NCBI GenBank assembly: GCA_005788145.1
Contig: SXYY01000121.1
Coordinates: 1 to 52,073, forward strand
DNA length: 52,073 nucleotides
Reading direction: 5' to 3'
Origin: Bacteroidota bacterium
GTDB taxonomy: Bacteria; Bacteroidota; Bacteroidia; NS11-12g; UBA955
The stretch's first letter is position 1, and every line of letters starts with the position of its first letter. Of this stretch, positions 1 through 8,994 are shown piece after piece. The notes under the pieces were generated by a model. It saw only the letters and a program-made list of their open reading frames with translations, did no database searches and was not told the DNA's origin. Both the position numbers and the translations under genes were made by a program.

Positions 1-29
1 ACCAAGGGCGCCCATCGGGCGCCCTTGGT
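1..29 (-). terminator. Rho-independent terminator hairpin (edge of window)
   Basis: A perfect 13-bp inverted repeat with a 3-nt ATC loop (arms 1-13 and 17-29, GC-rich core). It lies directly after the stop codon of the minus-strand gene that ends at 53, so it probably ends that transcript. The T-tract expected on the minus strand would fall left of position 1 and cannot be seen. A role for an unseen plus-strand gene arriving from the left is also possible, but no T-run follows on the plus strand. Confidence 0.75.
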
Positions 30-52
30 AATGTCTATAAGAGATAAAATTC

Positions 53-1054
53 TTACTCCAATGTAAAGTTGTTTTTCTGACGCATCAATCCGCGGGTCCA
101 CAACTCTGCGGTGTATTTACCTTTCATCAATTTGCCAGTCAGCAAGCCTTTTTCTGGGAAACTCCACTTCACTTTTTGCAATGCACCATCAAATTGGATG
201 GTCTGCTTCAAGCTGGCCACTTTGCTCTTGTCAGTCAACTTGGTATTGGTCGTAGATAATACACCGCCATTCGGGTCGATAATACGGATGATTACTTCCT
301 CTTCCAAAGGTTGGGTCACCATGGGATTTTCCAACACATCAAACGTCACCCGGATTTTGTCTACAGACTTTGACTTCATGGTTTCTGTCATGATTCCCTT
401 TTTGTCGTAAAGGCCGGTAACCAACAAAGCCCCGAATTGAGGACGTGCACCTTTATCCAAACGATCTTTCAATTCTACATTTTCAGATTCCAAAGCCGCA
501 GAACGATCTTTTTCCGCAGTTAATTGAGTCATGTAATCATTCTTCTCTTTGGTCAACGACTCTACCAATGCCATCAACTCAGCCACTTTTGCTCGGGCCT
601 CTTCCAATTGTTTGCGCAAATCCTCTAAATTACCGTCTCCTCCCTTGACAGATTTGGCCGCTTTGCGTGATTCTTTTGTTGATTTTTTGGCACTGCCGTC
701 ACCGGAACTGGCCGTTGCTCCACTACCATCGCCTGAAATTCCATTGGCAATTTCGCGACGCAAGCGATAAATCTCTTGCATGGCCGCTATCACACGGGGG
801 TTCTTGTCTCCTTCAAGTTCTTCAACTTTCAAGACCAATGTTTGGTTTTCGTTTTGGAATGTCTGGATCACCAAATTCAGTGAATCTTCCATTCTAATTA
901 ACTCAGCTTGCAAAGAATCTTTGGCCTTCATGACAGCCATTTTATTCTGCAATTCTTTGTCGCTGTTCATTTTGTTGATATACAAAAATGTATTGCTTCC
1001 CAAAGAAGCCAACAACAAAATGACAAGGACTACGGTTAATGCGGTTCTATTCAT
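53..1054 (-). CDS. Membrane-anchored coiled-coil protein of unknown function
   Basis: I do not recognise this 333-residue protein. It begins with a hydrophobic segment at about residues 6-26 that looks like an uncleaved signal anchor. Two long heptad-rich, charged coiled-coil stretches follow (about 30-100 and 140-205), separated by a Gly/Ser/Lys-rich flexible linker (about 105-140). The C-terminal 130 residues look like a compact beta domain and contain two ordered segments (RVTFDVLENPM and KGKYTAELWTRG). The layout suggests a periplasm-facing structural protein; this is inference from shape only. The gene stands alone between a terminator hairpin and a -7 promoter element ending 8 nt before its ATG. 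Confidence 0.8.
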   Translation of the reverse strand: MNRTALTVVLVILLLASLGSNTFLYINKMNSDKELQNKMAVMKAKDSLQAELIRMEDSLNLVIQTFQNENQTLVLKVEELEGDKNPRVIAAMQEIYRLRREIANGISGDGSGATASSGDGSAKKSTKESRKAAKSVKGGDGNLEDLRKQLEEARAKVAELMALVESLTKEKNDYMTQLTAEKDRSAALESENVELKDRLDKGARPQFGALLVTGLYDKKGIMTETMKSKSVDKIRVTFDVLENPMVTQPLEEEVIIRIIDPNGGVLSTTNTKLTDKSKVASLKQTIQFDGALQKVKWSFPEKGLLTGKLMKGKYTAELWTRGLMRQKNNFTLE

Positions 1055-1061
1055 ACAATTA

Positions 1062-1069
1062 CAAATGTA
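1062..1069 (-). promoter_or_regulatory. -7 promoter element (TACATTTG) for the 333-aa coiled-coil gene
   Basis: It matches the Bacteroidota -7 consensus TAnnTTTG on the minus strand. Its last G is 8 nt from the A of the start codon at 1054, so the transcript would have a very short leader. No TTG sits at the expected -33 spacing. Confidence 0.45.
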
Positions 1070-1109
1070 AATAATTATTCATTAATCCACACGTTTTCAA
1101 AGACTCGCT

Positions 1110-2558
1110 TTATCGCAAACTACCGTTTATACGCTTCTGCAACTCAAAAGGTGACATATTTATGTCAATCAAACGCTGTTTTGGGTCCAATAAAAAAACT
1201 TGAGGCATCGTCTGAAGTTTCAGTATTTCAGTCACTTGTGGGGAGCAAAATCCATGAATCATTTTTGTATCAAATCGCTTGTTATATCCATAAACATACC
1301 TCCCACTGCCTCCGTGGTTTAACATAAGAATCTGTATAGAATCAGGTAATTTTCGTGAAATCTCGTGATAAATCACCGAGTCTTTGTGAAACAATGAATC
1401 ATCGGCGTTCCAAACAATCACCACAGTATACTTCCCTTTGAACTTGCGAATACTCCGACGATGAACGGGATTTTCTTTGAGTTTGCCTGCCTTGTAAACT
1501 CCCTCAATCACACAAAATCGAAACTTCGGAATTTTGTTCCCAATCAACAAGCTTCTTGCATTTTTAACCTGCTTGCTGTTGATGGGTTCCACAATTAAAC
1601 CCCACTCTGCCTGACCAAGACCCGGTAATTTCTTTGCAACTTGCGCCTGCCAGCCTTGGCCCAACCAATCCAAAACGGTCTTGCCTTTCAACAGTTTCCA
1701 TGCATTTGCGGTATTAAAAATACCTCGATCATTGCTCACCATGATTATATCCACACCCACGTCGCCGTAGTTTCCATTCACATTGACATCTTTCAATGCC
1801 CAATACAAAGTATCGTCCTGAAACACTTTCGACCCGTAAATAACCGTCATGCGTCGCTGCCTAAAACTATTGCCAACACCAATAAATTTCCTGTCGGCCT
1901 TCACCAAGTCAACTGCCTCACCGTATAGTTTCTGGTAGGATCTTAACTCGCTCCCTAAGAAAAACCCGAGCTGTAATGAAACACCCCAATCTTGATTATC
2001 CAATTTCACCACACTCCCTGATTCAGGTACAACACTGGCTGAAAATGCCACGGACGAAGGCGCGTAATACTGTATAGGGTCATCGGTCAAATCCAGATTG
2101 TGGTTTACATCAACCCAAATCCTGCTCTTGCGGTATTTCATGACTTGGGGTCTCTCCACCACAAGCAAGGTATGATTGGGCAACAACCCTGAGCCATGCA
2201 CATGCTGCGCAAATCCGTAGACAAGGTTCGACTTCAACTTTACAGGATCACCCGCTGCGTTGGTGTCTGAGGTATAGAGCTGCTTTGGCAAACGCACAGG
2301 ATATTGCGTTAAAGACATACCGGGATAATCTGCCGACATATCTATGGGTTGGGTAACAATGGGTTGGGTTAACTCAAACAATGGCATCACATCAAGCAAA
2401 TGCATCATTTCATTATCCAAACCCCGTGTACCGCATTCAACATAGTTTGCAGAACCGTTGGTTCGCCCAATGGAGTCAGACTTGATTCCTTGACCCAGAC
2501 AATGCAAAGTTTGTGACAAGCCAAGTATCACAAAGCATTTAATCACAATGCCCCGCAT
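1110..2558 (-). CDS. Secreted protein with degenerate C-terminal thioredoxin-like domain
   Basis: 482 residues with an N-terminal signal peptide (hydrophobic h-region about 5-22, likely cleavage after a Gly-Gln pair near 23). The central part is beta-rich and not recognisable to me. From about residue 370 the pattern fits a thioredoxin/AhpC-TSA fold: a beta strand (YTVVIVWN), a helix, a second strand (QILMLNHG) and a strand with the conserved cis-Pro-like segment (TMPQVFLLDP). The active-site position after the first strand reads NADDSLF, with no CxxC pair, so it should not be a redox-active thioredoxin. It follows the small membrane gene by 12 nt and may be transcribed with lon. The fold call is inference; the function is unknown. 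Confidence 0.8.
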   Translation of the reverse strand: MRGIVIKCFVILGLSQTLHCLGQGIKSDSIGRTNGSANYVECGTRGLDNEMMHLLDVMPLFELTQPIVTQPIDMSADYPGMSLTQYPVRLPKQLYTSDTNAAGDPVKLKSNLVYGFAQHVHGSGLLPNHTLLVVERPQVMKYRKSRIWVDVNHNLDLTDDPIQYYAPSSVAFSASVVPESGSVVKLDNQDWGVSLQLGFFLGSELRSYQKLYGEAVDLVKADRKFIGVGNSFRQRRMTVIYGSKVFQDDTLYWALKDVNVNGNYGDVGVDIIMVSNDRGIFNTANAWKLLKGKTVLDWLGQGWQAQVAKKLPGLGQAEWGLIVEPINSKQVKNARSLLIGNKIPKFRFCVIEGVYKAGKLKENPVHRRSIRKFKGKYTVVIVWNADDSLFHKDSVIYHEISRKLPDSIQILMLNHGGSGRYVYGYNKRFDTKMIHGFCSPQVTEILKLQTMPQVFLLDPKQRLIDINMSPFELQKRINGSLR

Positions 2559-2570
2559 CCAAATAGAGAT

Positions 2571-2729
2571 TTACTTAAAAACAAAGCGCACCAATATCAC
2601 GCAAAGCGCAATGGCAAACATCAAAATAGAAATGCGATTCATGCCATGCATCATGCGTAGGTTTAAATTGGACTTACTGCCCTCTTGCTTGCGGAAGGTA
2701 AGGTAGGACAAGATTTTCTTGAAGATCAT
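2571..2729 (-). CDS. Small single-pass membrane protein (DUF6728-like)
   Basis: A 52-residue protein. An upstream in-frame Met would overlap lon, so the ATG at 2729 (MIFKKILSYL) is preferred. A basic N-terminal half carries a conserved-looking motif (NLRMMHGMNRISI), and one C-terminal transmembrane helix (about 32-50) ends in FVFK. From memory this resembles the short Bacteroidota DUF6728 proteins; I could not check that. It sits between lon (stop 2758, 28 nt upstream) and the 482-aa gene (12 nt downstream), which suggests one transcription unit. The function is unknown. Confidence 0.7.
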   Translation of the reverse strand: MIFKKILSYLTFRKQEGSKSNLNLRMMHGMNRISILMFAIALCVILVRFVFK

Positions 2730-2757
2730 GATGAACAAACTTAAATAAAAACCTTGG

Positions 2758-5247
2758 CTATTCTGTTGAATCCTTGGCTTTTTCTTGCAAGACAGCATGA
2801 ATATCGATGGGATGCTTCACCGCGGTATCGGTCAGCGCCAAGTCTAAGACCTGCAACATGTTATTGACATAGGAGAAATGCAAACCGTCGAGGTATTTGG
2901 CGGGAATATCCAAAACATCCTTTTTATTTTGTTCACACAAAATCACCTCTTTGATACCTGCGCGTTTGGCAGCAAGCAATTTTTCTTTGATACCACCTAC
3001 GGGCAACACCTTGCCTCGGAGCGTAATCTCACCGGTCATCGCAAGGTGACTTTTTACTTTGGTTTGGGTAAAAAGTGACGCCAAACTTGTGAGAATGGCA
3101 ATACCGGCACTCGGCCCGTCCTTCGGAATCGCACCGGCGGGGAAATGCACGTGGATGTCCCACAAATCAAAAACACGGGCATCAATATTCAAATAATCGG
3201 CATGGGCTTTCAAATAGGACTTTGCCAACATTACACTCTCTTTCATCACATCGCCCAATTGACCTGTGATGATCAATTGACCTTTTCCGCGCGATAGTTT
3301 GCTTTCAACGAAGAGTACAGAACCGCCCATCGGACTCCAAGCGAGGCCTGAAACCACACCCGCAGTTTCATTGTTTTCATACATTTCTGGCTCCATCTTT
3401 TCAGCACCCAAAATTTGTTCAACTTCAGCGATGCCCATTTGCTTTTTCAACGGTTCGTCCAATGCGATAGACTTAGCCACAGACCTCGCCAAAGCGGCTA
3501 CCCTTTTGTCCAAAGAGCGCACCCCACTCTCCCTCGTGTATTGTTCAATGATGATTTCCAAGGCCTTATCGCTCACTTTGAATTGGGTTGTTTTTAACCC
3601 GTGTGCTTTTCGCTGCTTTGTAATCAAATATTTCTTGGCGATTTCAATCTTCTCTTCGATGCTGTATCCATGTATTTCAATTATCTCCATACGATCAAGC
3701 AATGCAGGCTGTATGGTATCCAGGTTATTTGCAGTCGCAACAAACAACACCTTGCTCAAATCGTAATCCAACTCGAGGTAATTGTCATAGAAAGTACTGT
3801 TTTGCTCCGGATCCAACACCTCCAACATTGCAGAAGACGGATCGCCCCGAAAATCACGACCCAGTTTATCAATTTCATCGAGCACAAACACGGGGTTTGA
3901 TGTCCCCGACTTCTTCAAATTTTGTAAAATACGACCGGGCATCGCACCGATGTATGTCTTTCGGTGACCACGGATTTCCGATTCATCGTGTAATCCACCC
4001 AAACTCATGCGCACGTATTTCCGACCCAAGGCCCTTGCAATACTCCTTCCGAGAGAGGTCTTACCCACGCCCGGAGGTCCATACAAACAAATGATGGGGG
4101 AACGCATGTCGCCTTTCAGCTTCAACACAGCCAGGTATTCCAAGATTCGTTTCTTGACCTTCTCCAAACCAAAATGATCTTCATCGAACACGTCTTGGGC
4201 ATGATTAATATCAAAATTGTCGTTGCTCAGTGTATCCCATGGCAAATCCAACATCAATTGCACATAATTCAATCCCACAGAATAATCGGGAGACGCAGGA
4301 TTGACGCGCATCAAACGATCGAGTTCTTTGGTGAAATGCTCATGAATATCCTTGGACCATGATTTTGCAGCACCTTTTTCACGAAGGTTCTGAATCTCTT
4401 TATCTGGTGAGTCTCCTCCCAACTCCTCTTGAATGGCACGAATTTGCTGTTGCAAAAAATACTCCTTCTGCTGCTTATCCATGTCGGTACGTACCTTGCT
4501 TTGAATCTGGTCTTTTAACTCCAGCAGCTGAAGTTCTTGCGTAACGTGGGTGAGCACGATGGTTGCGCGAACGGCGGGTTCCAACGTTTCCAGTAGGGTT
4601 TGTTTTTCACTTTGGGTGATATTGAGATTGCTACTTACAAAGTGTATCAAAAAGGTTTTGGAGTCGATGTTTCTCAGCGCAACACTCGCCTCTGATGGAA
4701 TTTGGGGCGATAGGTTGATAATTTTGTGCGAAATATCCCGAATCGAGTCGATGGTGGCTTTGTATTCCTTGGTTTCTTTAGCAGGCAAATCCGGCAATGA
4801 ACTCACTTTGGCCTTAAAATATGGTTCTGTTTGGGTGTACTCATCAATCTTAATGCGACGCTTACCTTGTAAAATGACCGTTGAACTACCATCGGGCATT
4901 CGCATCATCCGAATGATTTGCGCCAACGTACCCACATTGTACAAATCATCAATGCTTGGATCCTCCACGCTCGGATTCTTCTGCGCGACTACAGCAATAA
5001 TTTTATCGCGTTTGTTTGCATCCTTGATCAATCGAATACTCTTGTCTCGTCCCACAGTAATGGGAAAAATCACACCCGGATAGAGCACCGTATTTCTCAT
5101 TGTCAGTACGGCGAGCTCGGCTGGGACTTCAATTTTATTACTTTCATCCTCTTCTTGTTTTGAGAAAAGCGGCAAAAACTCTGGCGCATCTTCAAAAGAA
5201 TCCGAATCTGAATCATTGGTAAAAAAAACTTCTTTGTTGTTAAACAT
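2758..5247 (-). CDS. lon: ATP-dependent Lon protease
   Basis: An 829-residue LonA-type protease, full length for the family. It degrades misfolded and regulatory proteins in the cytoplasm as a hexamer. An acidic N-terminal extension (about 1-40) precedes the LON substrate-binding domain (about 45-240). The AAA+ module has Walker A at 390-398 (GPPGVGKTS) and Walker B (VFVLDEIDK). The S16 peptidase domain carries the catalytic Ser713 in DGPSAG and Lys756 in GGIKEKLLA, 43 residues apart as in E. coli Lon. The start ATG lies 8 nt after a TATTTTTG -7 element. The gene is divergent from a lipoprotein gene and probably heads an operon with two downstream small or unknown genes. Confidence 0.97.
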   Translation of the reverse strand: MFNNKEVFFTNDSDSDSFEDAPEFLPLFSKQEEDESNKIEVPAELAVLTMRNTVLYPGVIFPITVGRDKSIRLIKDANKRDKIIAVVAQKNPSVEDPSIDDLYNVGTLAQIIRMMRMPDGSSTVILQGKRRIKIDEYTQTEPYFKAKVSSLPDLPAKETKEYKATIDSIRDISHKIINLSPQIPSEASVALRNIDSKTFLIHFVSSNLNITQSEKQTLLETLEPAVRATIVLTHVTQELQLLELKDQIQSKVRTDMDKQQKEYFLQQQIRAIQEELGGDSPDKEIQNLREKGAAKSWSKDIHEHFTKELDRLMRVNPASPDYSVGLNYVQLMLDLPWDTLSNDNFDINHAQDVFDEDHFGLEKVKKRILEYLAVLKLKGDMRSPIICLYGPPGVGKTSLGRSIARALGRKYVRMSLGGLHDESEIRGHRKTYIGAMPGRILQNLKKSGTSNPVFVLDEIDKLGRDFRGDPSSAMLEVLDPEQNSTFYDNYLELDYDLSKVLFVATANNLDTIQPALLDRMEIIEIHGYSIEEKIEIAKKYLITKQRKAHGLKTTQFKVSDKALEIIIEQYTRESGVRSLDKRVAALARSVAKSIALDEPLKKQMGIAEVEQILGAEKMEPEMYENNETAGVVSGLAWSPMGGSVLFVESKLSRGKGQLIITGQLGDVMKESVMLAKSYLKAHADYLNIDARVFDLWDIHVHFPAGAIPKDGPSAGIAILTSLASLFTQTKVKSHLAMTGEITLRGKVLPVGGIKEKLLAAKRAGIKEVILCEQNKKDVLDIPAKYLDGLHFSYVNNMLQVLDLALTDTAVKHPIDIHAVLQEKAKDSTE

Positions 5248-5254
5248 CGGATCA

Positions 5255-5262
5255 CAAAAATA
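5255..5262 (-). promoter_or_regulatory. -7 promoter element (TATTTTTG) of lon
   Basis: A perfect Bacteroidota -7 match on the minus strand, 8 nt upstream of the lon start codon. No TTG lies at 19-20 nt spacing. The predicted leader is only a few nucleotides. No CIRCE-like heat-shock operator was seen here. Confidence 0.5.
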
Positions 5263-5357
5263 TCAATGCTTGTGCCAAAGGCGGTAATACGACAAAATTG
5301 TATTGTAAAACTTTTGCTATGACAATTTGTCGCTAATCGAAAATACCTGCGTTGAGA

Positions 5358-5388
5358 TTTGGAAAACTGCGATTTTTCTTGAAATTTG
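5358..5388 (+). promoter_or_regulatory. Promoter of the lipoprotein gene (TTTG-N19-GAAATTTG)
   Basis: TTTG at 5358-5361, a 19-nt spacer, then GAAATTTG at 5381-5388, which is one mismatch (GA for TA) from the Bacteroidota -7 consensus. The ATG follows at 5407, leaving a short AT-rich leader. Confidence 0.5.
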
Positions 5389-5406
5389 CGAGTTAAACAA
5401 ATATAT

Positions 5407-6258
5407 ATGAAACTGAAACATTTACTTCTAGCGTTCACCGTGCCTGTGGTTGCCTTCTTGGGTTCGTGCGGTGGCGACAGCAACGATCCTAAACCTACCA
5501 TCTCATTGACTGCCGGTGCAAATTTCGTCAGTGGCGACATCAGTGTAATGAGCGATTCTATGTTGTCTTTCTCAATTTCTGCAACTTCTGGTTCAGGTGC
5601 GTTGAGCGGAATTTCTGCAAATTACAGCGTAAACGGCAATCCCGCTGTTTCCTTCAAAGACACTGCAGTGAACGGCAACAGCGTTTCATTTGTGATCAAG
5701 AATCGCTTGGCTGCTAGCATTGACGATATCGTAACCTACACTTTCACCGCGAAAGATGCGAATGGTCAAACTGCTTCAACATCCATCAAAATCACCGTTA
5801 TCCCTCCAACTGCACCTTTGGTTGGATTTGCGAACCAATTGGTGTACAACACTTTGAATGTGGGATTTGAAAATGCTTATGATCTAAACAAGGGCGTTCC
5901 ACTGAAAACCAATGATAATGCAACAAGAAAAGATTTGTTGGACAAAACACTCACTGGTGCTGCACAATTCTCAAAAATTTGGGGATCTGACAACAACGGT
6001 AAGTTCGTAAAGGTGACTGCCAACGATTACACCAACGCCTCTACTACTACCTATTTGTACAACCTATGGAAGGCCAATGGCGCCAATGCCTTACCACAAA
6101 CCGCTATATTGGCTGTGGGTGATGTATACTTGGTAAAAACTGGACAAGATTTGCCTTTCAACTTGTACATCCTTAAGGTAACCAAAATCCAGGATTTGCC
6201 TGCGATTGGCAACCACAACGATTATGTTGAATTTGGTTACAAGAAAATCGACGATTAA
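5407..6258 (+). CDS. Putative lipoprotein with Ig/cadherin-like domain
   Basis: 283 residues starting at the ATG at 5407; an upstream in-frame Met lacks a sensible signal sequence. It has a type II signal peptide with lipobox LGSC, so Cys21 would be lipidated, followed by a Gly/Asp-rich tether. Residues about 30-135 look like one immunoglobulin-type beta sandwich (ISLTAGANF ... TYTFTAKDANGQTASTSIKITV). The C-terminal half (about 140-283) is a second domain that I do not recognise. It is probably an envelope lipoprotein. It is a single-gene unit with its own promoter and a strong terminator, which suits an abundantly expressed surface or periplasmic protein, but no function can be assigned. 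Confidence 0.85.
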   Translation: MKLKHLLLAFTVPVVAFLGSCGGDSNDPKPTISLTAGANFVSGDISVMSDSMLSFSISATSGSGALSGISANYSVNGNPAVSFKDTAVNGNSVSFVIKNRLAASIDDIVTYTFTAKDANGQTASTSIKITVIPPTAPLVGFANQLVYNTLNVGFENAYDLNKGVPLKTNDNATRKDLLDKTLTGAAQFSKIWGSDNNGKFVKVTANDYTNASTTTYLYNLWKANGANALPQTAILAVGDVYLVKTGQDLPFNLYILKVTKIQDLPAIGNHNDYVEFGYKKIDD

Positions 6259-6283
6259 TTCCAACTAACAAAAATACAATTGC

Positions 6284-6312
6284 AAAAACCCCGCATTCGC
6301 GGGGTTTTTTGT
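6284..6312 (+). terminator. Rho-independent terminator after the lipoprotein gene
   Basis: Stem CCCCGC / GCGGGG with an ATTC loop, an A-run before and six T's after on the plus strand. It separates the lipoprotein gene from pfkA. Confidence 0.9.
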
Positions 6313-6350
6313 TAATAATCGCAACGAAATAATGTCGTATTTTGTACTCC

Positions 6351-7319
6351 GTGAAGAAAATTGCAGTACTTACATCAGGCGGTGACGCACCAGGCATGAA
6401 CGCATGCATACGCGCCGTCATTCGTGCCTGCGCACATTATAATTTGGAAGTTTTTGGCATTCACAGGGGTTATCAAGGATTGATTGAAAATGAGATCTTC
6501 CCGATGACACCAAGCAGTGTGGCCAACATCATTCAAATGGGTGGCACCATCCTAAAAACTGCCCGTAGCAAGGAATTCATGACTGCTGAAGGTCGGTCAA
6601 AAGCCCATGAAAACCTGAAAGCCAAGGGCATTGAGGGATTGGTTTGTATTGGCGGTAATGGCACTTATACGGGGGCGATGATTTTTGAAAAAGAATTTGG
6701 CCTGCCCAGTATCGGATGTCCGGGTACAATCGACAACGATCTATGGGGGACCGACGCCACCATAGGCTACGACACGGCCATCAATACCGCGATGGAAGCC
6801 ATCGATAAAATTCGCGACACCGCAGATGCGCACAACCGGGTATTTTTTATCGAAGTAATGGGCAGACATTCCGGACACATCGCACTGCATGCAGGTATTG
6901 CTGGAGGTGCTGAAGGAATATTTATTCCGGAGCGCGGCAATGAATTCGCAGATATTGTCAAATTATACGAATCCAAAGCACGCAAAAAAGAGTTTAGCAT
7001 CTTTGTCGTTGCAGAAGGAGAAGAAGAAGGCCATGCCTATGATATTGCCAAACGTTTCCAATCCATTTACCCCGATACCGACTGCAAGGTGACCGTATTA
7101 GGCCATATTCAACGCGGTGGCCGTCCTACCGCCAACGACCGAATCCTGGCCTCGCGCTTGGGTGCGCATGCTGTAAAAGCATTGATTGAAGGCCAAAAAA
7201 ATCAAGCCGTGGGGGTTGTCGACAATCTGATCAAGTTCACCTCTTTTCAGGAGGCCATTGAGCGTAAAAAAGATATCCAAAACAATCTTTGGACATTAAA
7301 CACGATCATCACCCGCTAA
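6351..7319 (+). CDS. pfkA: 6-phosphofructokinase, ATP type
   Basis: Phosphorylates fructose 6-phosphate to fructose 1,6-bisphosphate in glycolysis. A GTG start at 6351 gives VKKIAVLTSGGDAPGMN and aligns residue numbers with E. coli PfkA; the TTG at 6342 is less likely because it lies inside a promoter-like TATTTTG. The 322-residue length is normal. Visible sites are the nucleotide loop SGGDAPGMN, Arg72, the catalytic segment PGTIDND (Asp about 128), MGRHSGH and the substrate-binding GHIQRGGRP. The residue equivalent to Mg-binding Asp103 in the GGDGS motif is Asn103 here (GGNGT), which is unusual. recN follows 10 nt downstream. Confidence 0.95.
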   Translation: MKKIAVLTSGGDAPGMNACIRAVIRACAHYNLEVFGIHRGYQGLIENEIFPMTPSSVANIIQMGGTILKTARSKEFMTAEGRSKAHENLKAKGIEGLVCIGGNGTYTGAMIFEKEFGLPSIGCPGTIDNDLWGTDATIGYDTAINTAMEAIDKIRDTADAHNRVFFIEVMGRHSGHIALHAGIAGGAEGIFIPERGNEFADIVKLYESKARKKEFSIFVVAEGEEEGHAYDIAKRFQSIYPDTDCKVTVLGHIQRGGRPTANDRILASRLGAHAVKALIEGQKNQAVGVVDNLIKFTSFQEAIERKKDIQNNLWTLNTIITR

Positions 7320-7329
7320 TTCCTTCACA

Positions 7330-8994
7330 ATGCTTGCCCACCTGAGAATCCAAAATTATGCGCTCATCAAAGCGTTGGACATCGATTTTCAATCGGGTTT
7401 CACGAGCATCACTGGAGAAACTGGCGCGGGTAAAAGTATTTTGCTCGGGGCAATTGGATTGGTGATGGGCGATCGAAGCGATAGCTCAGCCATCTTGGAT
7501 TCCAACCAAAAATGTGTCATCGAAGCGGAGTTCAACGTAAAACCCTTGGGACTGGCTTCGGCTTTTGAAGCACGAGATTTGGATTATGCCAACCATTGTA
7601 CCGTGCGAAGAGAATGGCATCCCAACGGCAAAACGCGCTCCTTCATCAACGATACACCCGTGAGTGTTTCAGAACTCAAGTGGCTGGGCAGTCATTTATT
7701 GGAAATTCATTCACAACATACGGGGCTATTGGTTACCCAGGCGGAAGAGCAGTTGAAGTTATTGGATGCGTTTGCAGGAACAGAAGAATTGCTGAAGGAT
7801 TATAGACAGTCATTGAATACTGTTCATCGTATCAAACAATCGCTCAAAGATAAGGAAGAGCAGTTGACCCAAATTCAAAGAGATTCTGACTATCATCAAT
7901 ACCTTTTGAATGAGTTACAACAATTCAACCCCATTGAGGGCGAAGAGTTGAATTTGGAGCAAGAAATCAATTTGTTAAGCCAATCCGAACAACTGTCTTA
8001 CGCTTTAGCAAAATCTGCATCCATGCTGGATAGTGGCGATGGCTGTCTATTGGATTTGGCCAATAAAATCAAGGCGGAATTAAAAGGTTTCTCCGGTCTG
8101 AGTCAAGATTTGGGCGACTTTTTCGAACGCATCAATCAACTTGGCATAGAGGCGAAAGAACTATCACGGGATATTGAGGGTGCGATCCACAACCATGAAG
8201 GCAATCCAAAACGACTCGAGGAACTCAACGAACGTTTCACTGCGTTGCAATTGTTGTTGCGAAAACATGGCTACACCGAGGCGAAAGAACTCCTAACTAA
8301 AAAAGCGGAACTTGAGGCTACCACGGCGGGTGAGCACCATTTGGCAGAAGAAATAGACGCTTTGAACAAAGCCTTAATCGCGGCCAATGCAGCACTAGAA
8401 ATGCACGCCAATCAACTACACCAAAAGCGTTTGCAGTGCAAAGATGAACTTTCAAAGCAAGTGATTGGACATTTACAACAACTTGAAATGCCCTATGCCC
8501 AGTTGGAAATCCAATTGCAGCAAGAACCACAATATCAAGAGAATGGGAACAGCAAGATTACGCTGATGTTCAATGCCAATAAAGGCCAATCGCCCATGCC
8601 CATCGAAAAGGTGGCATCAGGCGGTGAGATTTCCCGTTTGAATTTCTGTTTGCGCACCATCATTGCTGAACTGAAAAACTTGGCTACGCTGATTTACGAT
8701 GAAGCGGACACAGGCGTGAGTGGCGAAGTTGCAAGTCGATTGGGTTACTTGATGCGCAAGCAAGGAGCGCGTCAGCAAATATTGGCCATCACCCACCTAC
8801 CACAAGTTGCGGCATCAGGAAATAACCAGTTGTTTGTATACAAAAACAACGACGCAGACATCAGCGAAACGCAAATTCGAAGTTTGGACAATGGGGGCCG
8901 CGTTCAAGCTTTGGCTGAAATGCTTTCAGGAAAAAACCCCAGTGAGGCGGCGAAGCTCAATGCCCAACATTTATTGGAGATCCAATCCCTCTGA
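7330..8994 (+). CDS. recN: DNA repair protein RecN
   Basis: An SMC-like ATPase acting in double-strand-break repair, 554 residues. The N-terminal half-ATPase has Walker A in TSITGETGAGKSIL (about 27-40). A long helical coiled-coil region (about 150-380) follows. The C-terminal half has the ABC signature EKVASGGEISRLNF, the Walker B-like TLIYDEADTGVSGEVA and the HLPQVAASG switch. It starts at the ATG 10 nt after pfkA, so it is probably co-transcribed. Its 3' end overlaps the 3' end of the convergent rnhA gene by 24 nt, with no terminator hairpin between them. Confidence 0.96.
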   Translation: MLAHLRIQNYALIKALDIDFQSGFTSITGETGAGKSILLGAIGLVMGDRSDSSAILDSNQKCVIEAEFNVKPLGLASAFEARDLDYANHCTVRREWHPNGKTRSFINDTPVSVSELKWLGSHLLEIHSQHTGLLVTQAEEQLKLLDAFAGTEELLKDYRQSLNTVHRIKQSLKDKEEQLTQIQRDSDYHQYLLNELQQFNPIEGEELNLEQEINLLSQSEQLSYALAKSASMLDSGDGCLLDLANKIKAELKGFSGLSQDLGDFFERINQLGIEAKELSRDIEGAIHNHEGNPKRLEELNERFTALQLLLRKHGYTEAKELLTKKAELEATTAGEHHLAEEIDALNKALIAANAALEMHANQLHQKRLQCKDELSKQVIGHLQQLEMPYAQLEIQLQQEPQYQENGNSKITLMFNANKGQSPMPIEKVASGGEISRLNFCLRTIIAELKNLATLIYDEADTGVSGEVASRLGYLMRKQGARQQILAITHLPQVAASGNNQLFVYKNNDADISETQIRSLDNGGRVQALAEMLSGKNPSEAAKLNAQHLLEIQSL

